This document shows, piece by piece, positions 1-8,184 of a DNA stretch of 64,000 bases. Source of the stretch: Desmonostoc muscorum LEGE 12446 (GTDB lineage Bacteria > Cyanobacteriota > Cyanobacteriia > Cyanobacteriales > Nostocaceae); contig NZ_JADEXS020000001.1 of assembly GCF_015207005.2 (NCBI RefSeq), forward strand, positions 2,046,001 through 2,110,000, in the 5' to 3' direction. Both the position numbers and the translations under genes were made by a program. The notes beneath the pieces were generated by a model that ran no database searches, was not told the origin of the DNA, and saw nothing but the letters and a program-made list of their open reading frames with translations. Each line of letters starts with the position of its first letter. Within the stretch, counting starts at the first letter, position 1.

Positions 1-38
1 CTGTAAATTAAACGTGCGGTAGTTGACTACACCACAAT

Positions 39-164
39 TTAAGCAAAAACCCTAATAGATGCGTAATTTGGGCGATAGTCTTTTAACACCTCTTTGAGTA
101 ACAATTCAATCAGCAAAAATTGACCTCGAAGTGCATCCTGTGTATCTTCCGATAAAATAAGAAC
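39..164 (-). pseudogene. Possible gene remnant (41-codon open stretch)
   Basis: On the minus strand there is an open stretch of about 41 residues ending in a TAA. It has a coding-like composition, including an amphipathic run LLIELLLKEVLKDYRPNYA. A stop codon lies directly upstream and there is no ATG in frame, so it cannot be an intact gene as it stands. It may be the tail of a decayed gene. I do not recognise the family, and chance is a real alternative. Bases 1-166 otherwise hold only the upstream region of the aminotransferase gene. Confidence 0.2.
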
Positions 165-166
165 TC

Positions 167-1315
167 ATGATCCAAAGCGTAAATCCCGTCCCTGCTTTTG
201 ATATCAAGCAACAATACACCAGCATCGAAGCAGAAGTAAGTGCAGCCGTTTTAGAAGTTCTAGCTTCTGGCCGTTATATCGGTGGTCCCTTAGTCGAAGG
301 CTTTGAGCAACAGTTTGCCACCTATCATGGTGTTAATCAATGTATAGCTTGTAATTCCGGTACTGATGCGCTCTATTTAGCTCTACGAGTCTTGGGAATT
401 GGTGCAGGCGATGAAGTGATTACAACGCCTTTCACTTTTATCGCTACTGCTGAAGTGATTAGCGCCGTGGGTGCCAAGCCTGTTTTCGTTGATATTGATG
501 CTACCACGTTTAACTTAGATGTAGAGCAAATAGCAGCGGCAATTACACCAAAAACCAAAGCGATTATCCCGGTTCACCTATTTGGGCAACCAGTGGATAT
601 GACATCATTGATGGCGATCGCACTTGCTCACAACTTGTCAGTCATTGAAGATTGCGCTCAATCTACAGGCGCAATTTGGGCTGATCAAAAAGTCGGAAGC
701 ATTGGACATATTGGTTGCTTTAGTTTCTACCCTACCAAAAATCTTGGTGGTTGCGGTGATGGCGGAGCAATCACAACTAACGATCCAGCGATCGCCACAA
801 AACTGCGAATCCTACGGGATCATGGAAGTAAAATTCGATATTTGCACGAAGAAATAGGTGTAAATAGCCGCTTGGATGCTCTACAAGCGGCTATTTTGCA
901 AATTAAACTGCGTTATTTAGATATTTGGAATGAACGGCGCCGAGAAATTGCCAATTATTACTATCAATTCCTGAGTCAAATTCCCGGAATTGTCCCGCCC
1001 CAAGAATTACCTGAGGGTATTGGGGTATGGAACCAATACACTATTCGCATATCAGGCGAACAACGAAATGGTGCCAGCGCCAAATATCGAGATTGGGTGC
1101 GTACTCAATTGCAAGAGCAAGGTGTCAGCTCAATGGTTTATTACCCCTACCCTTTACACTTGCAGCCAGTTTATCAAAGCCTGGGCTATCAAATTGGTGA
1201 CTTCCCATTGGCAGAACAAGCCTGCCACGAAGTCATATCCCTACCTATGTTCCCAGAACTGACACAAAAACAGCAAGATCAGGTGATTTATGCGCTGAAA
1301 GATTGTTTGAAGTGA
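167..1315 (+). CDS. DegT/DnrJ/EryC1/StrS family sugar aminotransferase
   Basis: This 382-residue protein is a fold type I PLP-dependent aminotransferase of the DegT/DnrJ/EryC1/StrS family. Members transfer an amino group to nucleotide-linked keto-sugars used in surface polysaccharide or antibiotic sugars. The N-terminal half carries the usual ACNSGTDAL motif near residue 61, the PLP-binding EDCAQ at 161-165, and FSFYPTKNLG, in which Lys191 should form the Schiff base. The length is normal for the family. The ATG at 167 is the first in frame. No sugar gene is adjacent, although a glycosyltransferase cluster lies 8 kb downstream. The exact sugar substrate cannot be read from the sequence. The gene is followed at once by heptamer repeats, so it is probably monocistronic. 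Confidence 0.9.
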   Translation: MIQSVNPVPAFDIKQQYTSIEAEVSAAVLEVLASGRYIGGPLVEGFEQQFATYHGVNQCIACNSGTDALYLALRVLGIGAGDEVITTPFTFIATAEVISAVGAKPVFVDIDATTFNLDVEQIAAAITPKTKAIIPVHLFGQPVDMTSLMAIALAHNLSVIEDCAQSTGAIWADQKVGSIGHIGCFSFYPTKNLGGCGDGGAITTNDPAIATKLRILRDHGSKIRYLHEEIGVNSRLDALQAAILQIKLRYLDIWNERRREIANYYYQFLSQIPGIVPPQELPEGIGVWNQYTIRISGEQRNGASAKYRDWVRTQLQEQGVSSMVYYPYPLHLQPVYQSLGYQIGDFPLAEQACHEVISLPMFPELTQKQQDQVIYALKDCLK

Positions 1316-1500
1316 GGGGAGTGGGGAGTGGGGAGTGGGGAGTAGGGGGATGAGGGGGATAAGGGGGATGAGGGAGATGAGGGGGATGAGGGAGATGAGG
1401 GGGATGAGGGAGACAAGAGGACAAGGAGAATAACTTCTCACTCCTCACTCCTCACTCCTCACTCCTCACTCCCCACTCCCTACTCCCTACTCCCTATTTC
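1316..1500. repeat. Short tandemly repeated sequences (heptamer/nonamer type)
   Basis: The gap between two convergent genes is filled with three blocks of simple direct repeats: GGGGAGT heptamers, degenerate GGGGGATGA/GGGAGATGA nonamers, and CTCACTC heptamers. Such short tandem repeats are typical of heterocystous cyanobacterial intergenic regions. The first and last blocks are roughly complementary (GGGGAGT against ACTCCCC), so the gap could fold into a long hairpin. No gene is supported here; the overlapping open frames only reflect the repeats. Confidence 0.85.
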
Positions 1501-2240
1501 TCACTCAACACTCTTGCAGTTGCCAACGCTTCCACCAAACCACGCACAGCGGCAATCATTGCGACTTCGCTATTGAGTTGGTTGATGGCGGAACCAACAC
1601 CAACACCAGCAGCACCAGCAGCGATCGCTAATGGTGCGGTAACGCTAGAAATGCCTGAAGCACACAATACCGGTACTGTCACTGCACGAGAAATCTCAAA
1701 AGCTGCTGCCAAGGTGGGGGCGGCTTTTTCAATTAATCCTAAAGTTCCAGGGTGAACTGGATTACTGCTAGTACCGCCTTCGGTTTGGATAATGTCCGCT
1801 CCAGCTTTCACCAGTTCCTCTGCTAGTTGTACCTGTTGATCTAGTTCCAGGATGTGGGGAACGGTGACAGATAAGGTAATTTCTGGGAGGAGAGCGCGGG
1901 TTTGCTTAGTCAAGGCTAGAACTTCCAAAGCCTCGAAACGGCGTCCTTGAGCATAGAAAGAATCAAAATTCCCGATTTCAATTAAATCGGCACCAGCTGC
2001 CACAGCTTGTACAAATTTCTCTGGTTCTACTGCTGACACACAAACTGGCAAATTTGTCAAACTCTTAGCTAACTCCACTAAGGTGCGATCGGCGGCGATA
2101 TCAACAAAAGTAGCACCGCCAAATTCAGCAGCTTTGACAGTAGCGGCGACGCTAGCGGCATCGAAATTATTTAAGCCGCTGATCACTTTCAGAACGCGGC
2201 GGTTAGTAAATGCACGTTGGAGTGTGGAATGCATCGTCAT
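1494..2240 (-). CDS. DUF561 (Ycf23-like) protein
   Basis: The 248-residue protein matches the DUF561/Ycf23 family, which is found in cyanobacteria and plastids and whose biochemical role is not established. The sequence looks like a TIM-barrel: regularly spaced strands such as ATFVDIAAD and ADLIEIGNF, a glycine-rich segment IIQTEGG near residue 155, and a phosphate-binding-like ending with AAGAAGVGVGSAINQL near 215-230. That pattern recalls phosphate-binding (beta/alpha)8 enzymes. No catalytic residues can be assigned. The start MTMHSTLQRAF is the natural ATG. Its 3' end borders the heptamer repeats. Family assignment is fairly secure; function is unknown. Confidence 0.8.
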   Translation of the reverse strand: MTMHSTLQRAFTNRRVLKVISGLNNFDAASVAATVKAAEFGGATFVDIAADRTLVELAKSLTNLPVCVSAVEPEKFVQAVAAGADLIEIGNFDSFYAQGRRFEALEVLALTKQTRALLPEITLSVTVPHILELDQQVQLAEELVKAGADIIQTEGGTSSNPVHPGTLGLIEKAAPTLAAAFEISRAVTVPVLCASGISSVTAPLAIAAGAAGVGVGSAINQLNSEVAMIAAVRGLVEALATARVLSEK

Positions 2241-2567
2241 AGTTGGGCTTTGAAGCTACGAAAATTAGGTATATTCTACCGTCCCTTAGTCGATCGGGGA
2301 CTAAATCACTACGGCTGTTGTCAAATCTTGATAGTTTTATCCTACCTGCGACTAACCAAAGGTTGCCATCTGCACTCAAAGCGATCGCCTAAAGTTCGAC
2401 TGAATGTCTAATAAAAATTACGAATTAGGTTAGCGTTCGCGCCGCGTCTCGTAGAGAAGCGGGGCTTAGCCCATTACGAATTACAAATTACAAATTACGA
2501 ATTACGAATTACGAATTACGAATTATTTAAACATCGGTTCCGTTTTCCCTTCTTTTTCAACACTATC
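2241..2567. repeat. Intergenic region with ACGAATT tandem repeats
   Basis: This 327-base gap contains a HIP1 octamer near 2383, a small dispersed repeat rich in CGCG around 2432-2471, and about eight degenerate ACGAATT/ACAAATT heptamers from 2472 to 2526. A reading frame of about 60 codons crosses part of it but has no coding character. I see no RNA gene or clear promoter here. Confidence 0.7.
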
Positions 2568-3110
2568 TTAGTCAAACTCTGGAGGCCATAAATCTACAAT
2601 TGGTACTTCCCATCCTGGAAGCAATTCGGGAACTGTTAAAATATCGCCATCACGAAGTATTATTGCCTCTTGTCCAAAGTTGTAAACTTCAACAATCCGC
2701 TCATCTGGATTGAGCAAAATTCCTACCTTAGTTCCCAAACTCAGAAATTCTCGAATCTTGGCTCTGAGATCCTCTAAATTATCACTAGGGGACTTCACCT
2801 CTACAGTCAAATCGGGAGCTAATTGAGCAAAAGACTTGGGACTCCGACGCAAGCGCTCAGCTAAAACAAATGAGGCGTCGGGCGCACGCAAATCTGAATT
2901 TGGCAATCTGAAACCAGCGCTAGAAGCTGCTGTTCTTCCTAGTTTGCGCGGTCTAACCCAGTTACGTAACTGGGCTACCATTTCAGCTGCGACTTCATCT
3001 GATTCGTATCCTGATGGACTCATAACAATAATATTACCCTTGACTAGTTCCATGCGATAGTCGGGATGCTGTTGCTGCATTTTTTCCAAGTCTTCAAGCG
3101 TCAGAGACAT
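2568..3110 (-). CDS. Uma2 family (DUF820) PD-(D/E)XK nuclease-like protein
   Basis: The 180-residue protein belongs to the Uma2/DUF820 family, which is greatly expanded in cyanobacteria and has a restriction-endonuclease-like fold. The core is visible as the Asp of APDASF near residue 78 and the LTVEVKSPSD motif near 100, giving a D...ExK arrangement. It begins with the customary MSLTLEDLEKMQQQHPDYRM, in which the family usually has a short helix and a Glu before the first strand. No partner such as an antitoxin or methylase is adjacent. Biological targets of the family are not known. A second, different Uma2 protein lies at about 43 kb. Confidence 0.85.
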   Translation of the reverse strand: MSLTLEDLEKMQQQHPDYRMELVKGNIIVMSPSGYESDEVAAEMVAQLRNWVRPRKLGRTAASSAGFRLPNSDLRAPDASFVLAERLRRSPKSFAQLAPDLTVEVKSPSDNLEDLRAKIREFLSLGTKVGILLNPDERIVEVYNFGQEAIILRDGDILTVPELLPGWEVPIVDLWPPEFD

Positions 3111-3113
3111 AAA

Positions 3114-3192
3114 ACCTCTCTAGGAGCGATCGCTTTATTTTGCCTAAAATTACTATATCGTAATACTTATAGACCTCTCCAGGAGCGATCGC
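3114..3192. repeat. 20-bp direct duplication containing HIP1
   Basis: The sequence ACCTCT(C/T)AGGAGCGATCGC, with one variable extra base, occurs at about 3114-3133 and again at 3173-3192. The 20-bp copies differ at one position and each contains a HIP1 octamer. They lie between the divergent Uma2 and methyltransferase genes and may be a local duplication. No function is implied. Confidence 0.5.
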
Positions 3193-3316
3193 CCCATAAA
3201 GTTACTCTAGTTGATGATGATATTGCAGAAAATGCTTCTTCTGCAATGTCAGAAGCATCTTCTTTGCTACCAGAATATGAGTCCTGTATAATCAGTCTAT
3301 TTACGAGGCAAACTCT

Positions 3317-4021
3317 ATGGCAATGGTTTTAGATAAAGTAGTTCCTTTTGGCAGGTCAATGGATGAATATATAAAAATCTTCAATTTAACAAACGCGGAT
3401 TTAAATAAAAGAATTATTGGGGTTGGTGATGGTCCCGCAAGCTTTAATGCTGAAATGACACGTCAGGGTAAAAGTGTAGTTTCTGTAGACCCACTGTACC
3501 AATTTTCCGGTGATGAAATATTGCAAAGATTTAATGACGTGGTAGATAATATTATTCACCAAGTCAAGGCTACACCCAACGATTGGGTATGGAGCTATCA
3601 TAAATCTCCAGATAACTTACGACACAATCGAGTGAAAGTAATTGAAGAATTCATATCTGATTATGATAATGGCAAAAAGACCAACAGATACATATTTGGT
3701 GAATTGCCAAACTTGGTATATCGTCATCAAGAATTTGACATAGCTCTTTGTTCACACTTATTGTTTTTATATTCAGACCATCTGGATTATGATTTTCACT
3801 TAAATTCCGTGGGCGAAATGCTGCGTATCGCTGAAGAAATCAGAATATTTCCCCTAATAACTTTAATGTCAAAGCCTTCGCAACATTTAGATAAAATAAT
3901 TAAATATTACACTGCAAAAGGTTACAACATAAATATTGAACAAGTGGAATATGAACTCCAACCGGGTGGAAATCAGATGTTGAAGATAACCAAAGATGCG
4001 AATAGAATTCAGAATATGTAA
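3317..4021 (+). CDS. Putative SAM-dependent methyltransferase
   Basis: The 234-residue protein looks like a class I S-adenosylmethionine-dependent methyltransferase. A motif I glycine loop GVGDGPASFNAE occurs at about 36-47. The acidic end of strand 2 follows in VVSVDPLY, and a motif IV-like segment, FDIALCSHLLFLYSD, lies near 140-155. Relatives are commonly annotated only as methyltransferases. Nothing shows the substrate, which could be a small molecule, protein or nucleic acid. The gene stands alone, with 165 bases of noncoding sequence before the next gene. Base composition is somewhat AT-richer than its neighbours. The ATG is preceded by GAGGCAAACTCT, which gives a plausible ribosome-binding GAGG. 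Confidence 0.7.
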   Translation: MAMVLDKVVPFGRSMDEYIKIFNLTNADLNKRIIGVGDGPASFNAEMTRQGKSVVSVDPLYQFSGDEILQRFNDVVDNIIHQVKATPNDWVWSYHKSPDNLRHNRVKVIEEFISDYDNGKKTNRYIFGELPNLVYRHQEFDIALCSHLLFLYSDHLDYDFHLNSVGEMLRIAEEIRIFPLITLMSKPSQHLDKIIKYYTAKGYNINIEQVEYELQPGGNQMLKITKDANRIQNM

Positions 4022-4185
4022 ACACTATAACCATAAAGACATAGAATTTTAATAAAAAACAATATTTAAACTTTGTTTCGCCCCCGATTAGGCTTGGTTT
4101 TAAACCAATATTCATCAAAGAATCGGACTCAAATTCATTCTGAATTCTGACTCCTGAGTTCTGAATTCTTCTTAATAAAGATACA

Positions 4186-5139
4186 ATGGCATTCAGTGTT
4201 AGTACTCTTTTTCACCCTATGCTGCCAGTCATCTATTCCGACGAATTTTTAGATCATAAGACTGGAAAATACCATCCGGAAAAACCAGAACGGTTGACGG
4301 CGATCGCTAACGCCCTCAAAGCAGCTACTTTTGCAGATAAAATTGCATGGCGATCGCCCACACCAGCACCAGAACAGCCACAGTTGATGTCTTTGTTAGT
4401 TAAGGCTCACAGCCCAGCCTACATCAAAAAACTCTCTTTAATCGCTTCTAGTGGTGGCGGCCCTTTGGATGGAGATACACCAGTTTCGCCACGCAGTTAT
4501 GATGTGGCATTATTGGCCGTGAGTGCTTGGTTAGATGGAGTTGAGGCTGTATTAAAATCCGGTAATCCGGCTTTTGTACTGGCGCGTCCACCAGGACACC
4601 ACGCTGAAAGTGATGCGGGTATGGGCTTTTGCCTATTTTCTAACGCTGCCATCGCCGCTTTTTTTGCCCTAGAACAACCCGGAATTAACCGCGTTGCCAT
4701 CCTCGATTGGGATGTGCATCACGGTAATGGTACTCAGGCGATCGTCGAAACTCATCCGCAAATTGCCTACTGTTCCCTACATCAGTATCCGTGCTATCCC
4801 GGTACTGGCAGAGCAACAGAACGCGGCTTTTATAATAATGTCTTGAATTTACCAGTACCCCCCGGTAGCGATATTACAGTCTATCAGCCGTTATTTGAAA
4901 ACAAGGTAGTACCGTTTTTAACTAGCTTTAATCCGGATTTACTGATTGTCAGTGCTGGTTATGATGCCAATGCGGCAGATCCTTTGGCAAGTATCAACTT
5001 GGAATCAGAAGATTATGGTTTGTTTACCGATTATTGTCTGGGGCTAACTCGTAAAATTCTCTTTGGCTTGGAAGGTGGCTACGATTTTGATGCACTTTCT
5101 CAATCGGTTCTAGCGACCATTGAACGTTGTTTACTTTAG
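4186..5139 (+). CDS. Histone deacetylase family (AcuC/AphA-like) zinc amidohydrolase
   Basis: The 317-residue protein is an arginase-fold zinc hydrolase of the histone deacetylase/acetylpolyamine amidohydrolase family. Bacterial members deacetylate acetylpolyamines, acetyl-CoA synthetase or related amides. Diagnostic motifs are HPEKPERL near residue 30, RPPGHHAE with the catalytic His pair near 137, WDVHHGNGT with zinc-binding Asp and His near 175, and AGYDANAADPL with the third ligand near 263. The start used is ATG 4186. A second ATG at 4219 begins directly before the conserved LPVIYSDEF and could be the true start. The natural substrate cannot be deduced and no linked pathway gene is adjacent. 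Confidence 0.9.
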   Translation: MAFSVSTLFHPMLPVIYSDEFLDHKTGKYHPEKPERLTAIANALKAATFADKIAWRSPTPAPEQPQLMSLLVKAHSPAYIKKLSLIASSGGGPLDGDTPVSPRSYDVALLAVSAWLDGVEAVLKSGNPAFVLARPPGHHAESDAGMGFCLFSNAAIAAFFALEQPGINRVAILDWDVHHGNGTQAIVETHPQIAYCSLHQYPCYPGTGRATERGFYNNVLNLPVPPGSDITVYQPLFENKVVPFLTSFNPDLLIVSAGYDANAADPLASINLESEDYGLFTDYCLGLTRKILFGLEGGYDFDALSQSVLATIERCLL

Positions 5140-5715
5140 GCTGCCTAAAAAATTGCAACATTTCTTTACATTTATCAGGGGCGTTCGCGTAGCCTGCCGG
5201 AGGCAATCGCCCATCAACAGCTTTTATCGGTCTGGGAAAAAATAACGTCTTATTATTTGAAACTTTTTTAGAGCTTTCTTTTTTCTCAGTATAAACTTGG
5301 GAGCATTGATTGTTCGGCTTTTGTATATGCACTGAGATAGATGCACATGACTAGTAATCTTATCAGTAAATTCTCTAGAATATTTTTTTGGAATTTCACA
5401 AAATAGCCTCTAAAAATAAGCTTTTTGTCGATATTTAGTTTATTTACTACTTGTAACTGAATTAACGAATTTCAGAATAATGTTTACGTAAGTTTCAGGT
5501 GTCACAACTTTTGTTTGAATTTCCGCCTCAGTAATTTCTTTTACAAGTTATCCCTAAAGTTCATCAAATCTTCAGAAATAAAAAGTTTGAGCAGTGTTCT
5601 GAAAGAGCTAAAGTTTTGTTAAGATGCAATTGCTAGCACTTTTTGAGCGAAATTCACCTATCACTATGTGGAGAAATAAAAAGTACTAGCGGCACAAAGT
5701 TTAGAGGGTGAAGCA
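5140..5715. other. Long AT-rich intergenic region
   Basis: This stretch between the deacetylase and a small membrane-protein gene contains one small dispersed repeat (5181-5210) and otherwise AT-rich DNA without a convincing reading frame. The last 150 bases presumably carry the promoter of the downstream small gene. I could not identify a riboswitch or structured RNA. Confidence 0.5.
5181..5210. repeat. Small dispersed repeat, about 30 bp
   Basis: The 30-bp element reads GCGTTCGCGTAGCCTGCC at its left and ends in GGCAATCGC. It belongs to the same family as the copies at 61594-61622, inside hetF (51848-51877) and inside the DUF1499 gene (38982-39011). The shared skeleton is GCGAT-CCT-CGGC-GGCT-CGCCTACGC on the opposite strand. 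Confidence 0.6.
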
Positions 5716-5853
5716 ATGACCACCTACATTTTTTTCGACGAAGCCCTGCGAATGCTGACCAACGCTTTTTTGCTATCAGCAATACTGTTAATAGCAGCTT
5801 CAGGTATAGGTTTGGCAGTAATTGAAACAATAGAAAAGACAGGAGAACGTTAA
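5716..5853 (+). CDS. Small single-helix membrane protein (45 aa)
   Basis: A 45-codon frame starts at ATG 5716. A GAGGGTG sequence ends about 5 bases upstream of it and can serve as ribosome-binding site. The product begins MTTYIFFDEALRML, has one hydrophobic segment of about 20 residues (FLLSAILLIAASGIGLAVI) and ends in a charged tail ETIEKTGER. This composition and the good initiation region argue for a real gene. It lies 177 bases upstream of the TerB-like gene in the same direction and could be cotranscribed. I do not recognise a family; small photosynthetic or respiratory subunits have this general form, but no signature matches. Confidence 0.5.
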   Translation: MTTYIFFDEALRMLTNAFLLSAILLIAASGIGLAVIETIEKTGER

Positions 5854-6030
5854 GTTCACGGTTAGCAGTGTACTTATTGTCAAAAACCATTGGGTACAAG
5901 TGTTCGCCGTGAAACAATCCTGGGAACACTAAACTATAAAAGTCTCACAGCGTTGCAGTCTCACCTGTAAGTCCAGCAAATACACAGGTAACTGTATCGC
6001 TATTGAGACCTTAACCAAGGAGCTACTACA

Positions 6031-6474
6031 ATGGGTCTACTCGATGCTGTGTTGGTTACAGAAAGTCAAACCCAACCAGTACTAAATTCAGCGGAAGCTT
6101 TTGCTGTTATAGTCTTGACGGCAACAGCCCCAGACGGTTACCTTTCCGTTGAGCAAGCAAATTCTATCACTTGTGTGCTATCTCGGACGAAACTTTTTAA
6201 AAGTTATCCCCAGCAAATGATCAAGAGCATGTTTGATCAAATATTATCTATTTTCCAGGGGGATCATTTTAATACTTTATTTAATGTCGCAAAAGATTCT
6301 CTATCTCAAGACTTGCGCGAAGCAGCCTTTGCAGTAGCCACAGATTTGGTCTTGGCTGAAGGCATAGTAGCTGAAGAAGAAAAAAACTTCTTAAATGATT
6401 TATATCAAGCTTTAGGCGTTTCCAGTGAGATAGCAATACAAATTATGCAAGTAATCTTGATTAAAAACCGGTGA
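6031..6474 (+). CDS. TerB-like (tellurite resistance/DjlA-N fold) protein
   Basis: The 147-residue soluble alpha-helical protein resembles the TerB/DjlA N-terminal helical-bundle family, which is often metal-binding and widespread in cyanobacteria. The helical repeats carry the acidic signature DGYLSVEQA near residue 40 and LAEGIVAEEEKNFLNDL near 115, where TerB proteins bear D/E residues. The start ATG follows CCAAGGAGCTACTACA, a strong AGGAG site at good spacing. There are no other ter genes nearby, so a role in tellurite resistance should not be assumed. The upstream 45-codon gene is its nearest partner. Confidence 0.65.
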   Translation: MGLLDAVLVTESQTQPVLNSAEAFAVIVLTATAPDGYLSVEQANSITCVLSRTKLFKSYPQQMIKSMFDQILSIFQGDHFNTLFNVAKDSLSQDLREAAFAVATDLVLAEGIVAEEEKNFLNDLYQALGVSSEIAIQIMQVILIKNR

Positions 6475-6665
6475 TAGGGTAGTAGAAAATATACCTCATT
6501 TAAACTATATAAATAGCCGATAAACAAAGTCTGTCAAATTTAATTAGGTGAAAAGATGCCTTACACCATAAGGGAAGGGTCAATAGATAACTAATTTTTC
6601 CCTATTGCCTCTTGCCTATTGCCTATATTAGAAAAATCCGTCAGATTCACAAATTGGTTGTTAGT

Positions 6666-7085
6666 TTAAGCGATATTATTTAACAACCGATCGCAAATTA
6701 TTTTGAGATGCTCTTGAGTCTTAATTGGATCTCGTGGTATTGGTAATTCGGTATTAGGCCAGTTAGGTAAATCATTGCAGGGACACAACAAAGGTGGCAT
6801 CCCAATGTTTCGCGCAGCTACTGGCATTGTGCAGCGACAGCAAGGCAGCATATCCCATGCCGATGTCAACAGTTCGGCAATGGTTTCCTGTGTACCTTCC
6901 AAATAACAGTCACCAGAATCTGGGGAGAGAATTTTTTCCCAGCACTCTTCAAATTCTTCGCTATAGCGATCGCCATCTAACACCCGTTGAGGCAAAAAGC
7001 TTGCCTGACTGTTGCCCACGATCACTTTTTTACCCAACTGAAACCAGTAGGCAAGATATGCTTTAACTTCTTGTTTGGTAGCCAT
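6666..7085 (-). CDS. Conserved hypothetical protein with cysteine cluster
   Basis: The 139-residue protein is not recognised. It starts MATKQEVKAYLAYWFQLGKK, a helical N-terminus. The middle contains MLPCCRCTMP followed about 20 residues later by LLCPCNDLPNWPN. Together these provide five cysteines spaced as two pairs plus one, which could bind zinc or an iron-sulfur centre. The C-terminal helix ends LKIICDRLLNNIA. The gene lies 58 bases upstream (in map order) of cobU on the same strand and could be transcribed after it. The codon usage and good start make it a real gene; the role is open. Confidence 0.6.
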   Translation of the reverse strand: MATKQEVKAYLAYWFQLGKKVIVGNSQASFLPQRVLDGDRYSEEFEECWEKILSPDSGDCYLEGTQETIAELLTSAWDMLPCCRCTMPVAARNIGMPPLLCPCNDLPNWPNTELPIPRDPIKTQEHLKIICDRLLNNIA

Positions 7086-7142
7086 AGCATAATTCTAGAT
7101 TTTAATTGAGGATATTTCGGAGATTGAATGTTTAATTTTGAA

Positions 7143-7691
7143 TTAAGACTTTGGCGCTGGTAATGGTGAACCAAGAAGACTGAGATTGAGAACGTGGCCG
7201 CCAGTTATTAGATAAACACTATCACACAGCGCACCCAGCTGACGTACTAAAGAACCCAGGCGATCGCGGAACGTCCTGCCAATGATATAAGCTGGCACTA
7301 CACCCCAACCCACTTCTTCTGCTACAAACAGCATATCAGCAGCCACCAGATCCACTGTCTCTAAGAACTCTGCGATAATATTTTCCCAGGTTTGGTCATC
7401 TTGTTCTAGGAAATTAGCAACCCAAGTTCCTAAAGAATCAACTAAAACACAGGTATGGGGTTTGGCATCAGCGAGGGTAGCAGACAATTCCACAGGTACA
7501 GACAGGGTAACCCAGTCTTGGGGACGACGCTTTTGGTGTTGTAAAATCCGTTTGTGCCATTCTTCATCGTCTGGGTTATCAGTAGCTGTTGCTACATAAA
7601 TAACTGCTTTCCCCGACTGTATGGCCAGAGTTTCTGCCCATTCACTTTTACCAGAACGGGCGGGGCCTGTTACTAAGATGACTTTACCCAA
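7143..7691 (-). CDS. cobU: Adenosylcobinamide kinase/guanylyltransferase CobU (CobP)
   Basis: This protein activates adenosylcobinamide to the GDP derivative in the nucleotide-loop step of cobalamin synthesis and salvage. The P-loop GPARSGKSEWAE lies at the N-terminus. It is followed by the family signatures YVATATDNPDDEEWHKRI with the guanylylated-His region HQKRRP, then VLVDSLGTWVANFL and FVAEEVGWGVVP. I chose a TTG start at 7691, which has AGGA 7 bases upstream and gives 182 residues, the usual CobU length. The frame remains open to 7862. However, the extra N-terminal part reads through a GGGGAGT repeat block and is not CobU-like. GTG 7727 is another possibility. No cobalamin riboswitch was seen. 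Confidence 0.88.
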   Translation of the reverse strand: MGKVILVTGPARSGKSEWAETLAIQSGKAVIYVATATDNPDDEEWHKRILQHQKRRPQDWVTLSVPVELSATLADAKPHTCVLVDSLGTWVANFLEQDDQTWENIIAEFLETVDLVAADMLFVAEEVGWGVVPAYIIGRTFRDRLGSLVRQLGALCDSVYLITGGHVLNLSLLGSPLPAPKS

Positions 7692-7862
7692 AGTTATTTC
7701 CTGAGTATCTTCACAATATAGCCGCACTTGCAGTTTATCATCACAGCAGTGTCCAGTGGGGAGTGGGGAGTGGGGAGACAAGGGGATAAGGTGAAAACTT
7801 ACAACAAGTCTTTCCCCGCATCTTTGCGTCCCCGCGTCCCCGTGTCCTCTTCCTATGCCCAT

Positions 7863-8160
7863 TATCTAAGGAATTTAACTTACAGCGTATTTCAGGTAAA
7901 TGAGGTACACGGGTAGGGGCGCACAGCTGTGCGCCCCTACGATTATCTGTACCTCACCAACTTGCAATTTGCTGTAAGACTGGGCATTACTAAACGCAGT
8001 TTTTCATTTCAAAAGTAAGATTTTTGATTCTAAATAACTTTTAGGAGATAAAATTAGCACCAGCATCATTAAAAATTAATAATTACAGTAGATTTTCAGT
8101 TGGTGAAGTAGACAAACTAAGTCTGGTAGCCAGAGATAAAGCTTATTTTATTTCTGACTT
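7863..8160. other. Intergenic region with a MITE-like element
   Basis: The 300 bases between divergent cobU and the next gene contain the palindromic element at 7879-7978 and about 180 bases of AT-rich DNA likely to carry the promoter for the downstream plus-strand gene. No other feature was seen. Confidence 0.5.
7879..7978. mobile_element. MITE-like palindromic element, 100 bp
   Basis: The element is bounded by perfect 8-bp inverted repeats, CTTACAGC and GCTGTAAG. A second inverted pair lies inside (TGAGGTACA and TGTACCTCA), and the centre at 7913-7940 is a perfect 28-bp palindrome built around GCGCACAGCTGTGCGC. It carries no gene. Copies with the same right end GCTGTAA occur near 34744 and at 48006-48013. 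This is the form expected of a non-autonomous miniature element; no transposase is present in the window. Confidence 0.6.
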
Positions 8161-8184
8161 TTGAGAATTCACCAATTCTGCTGT

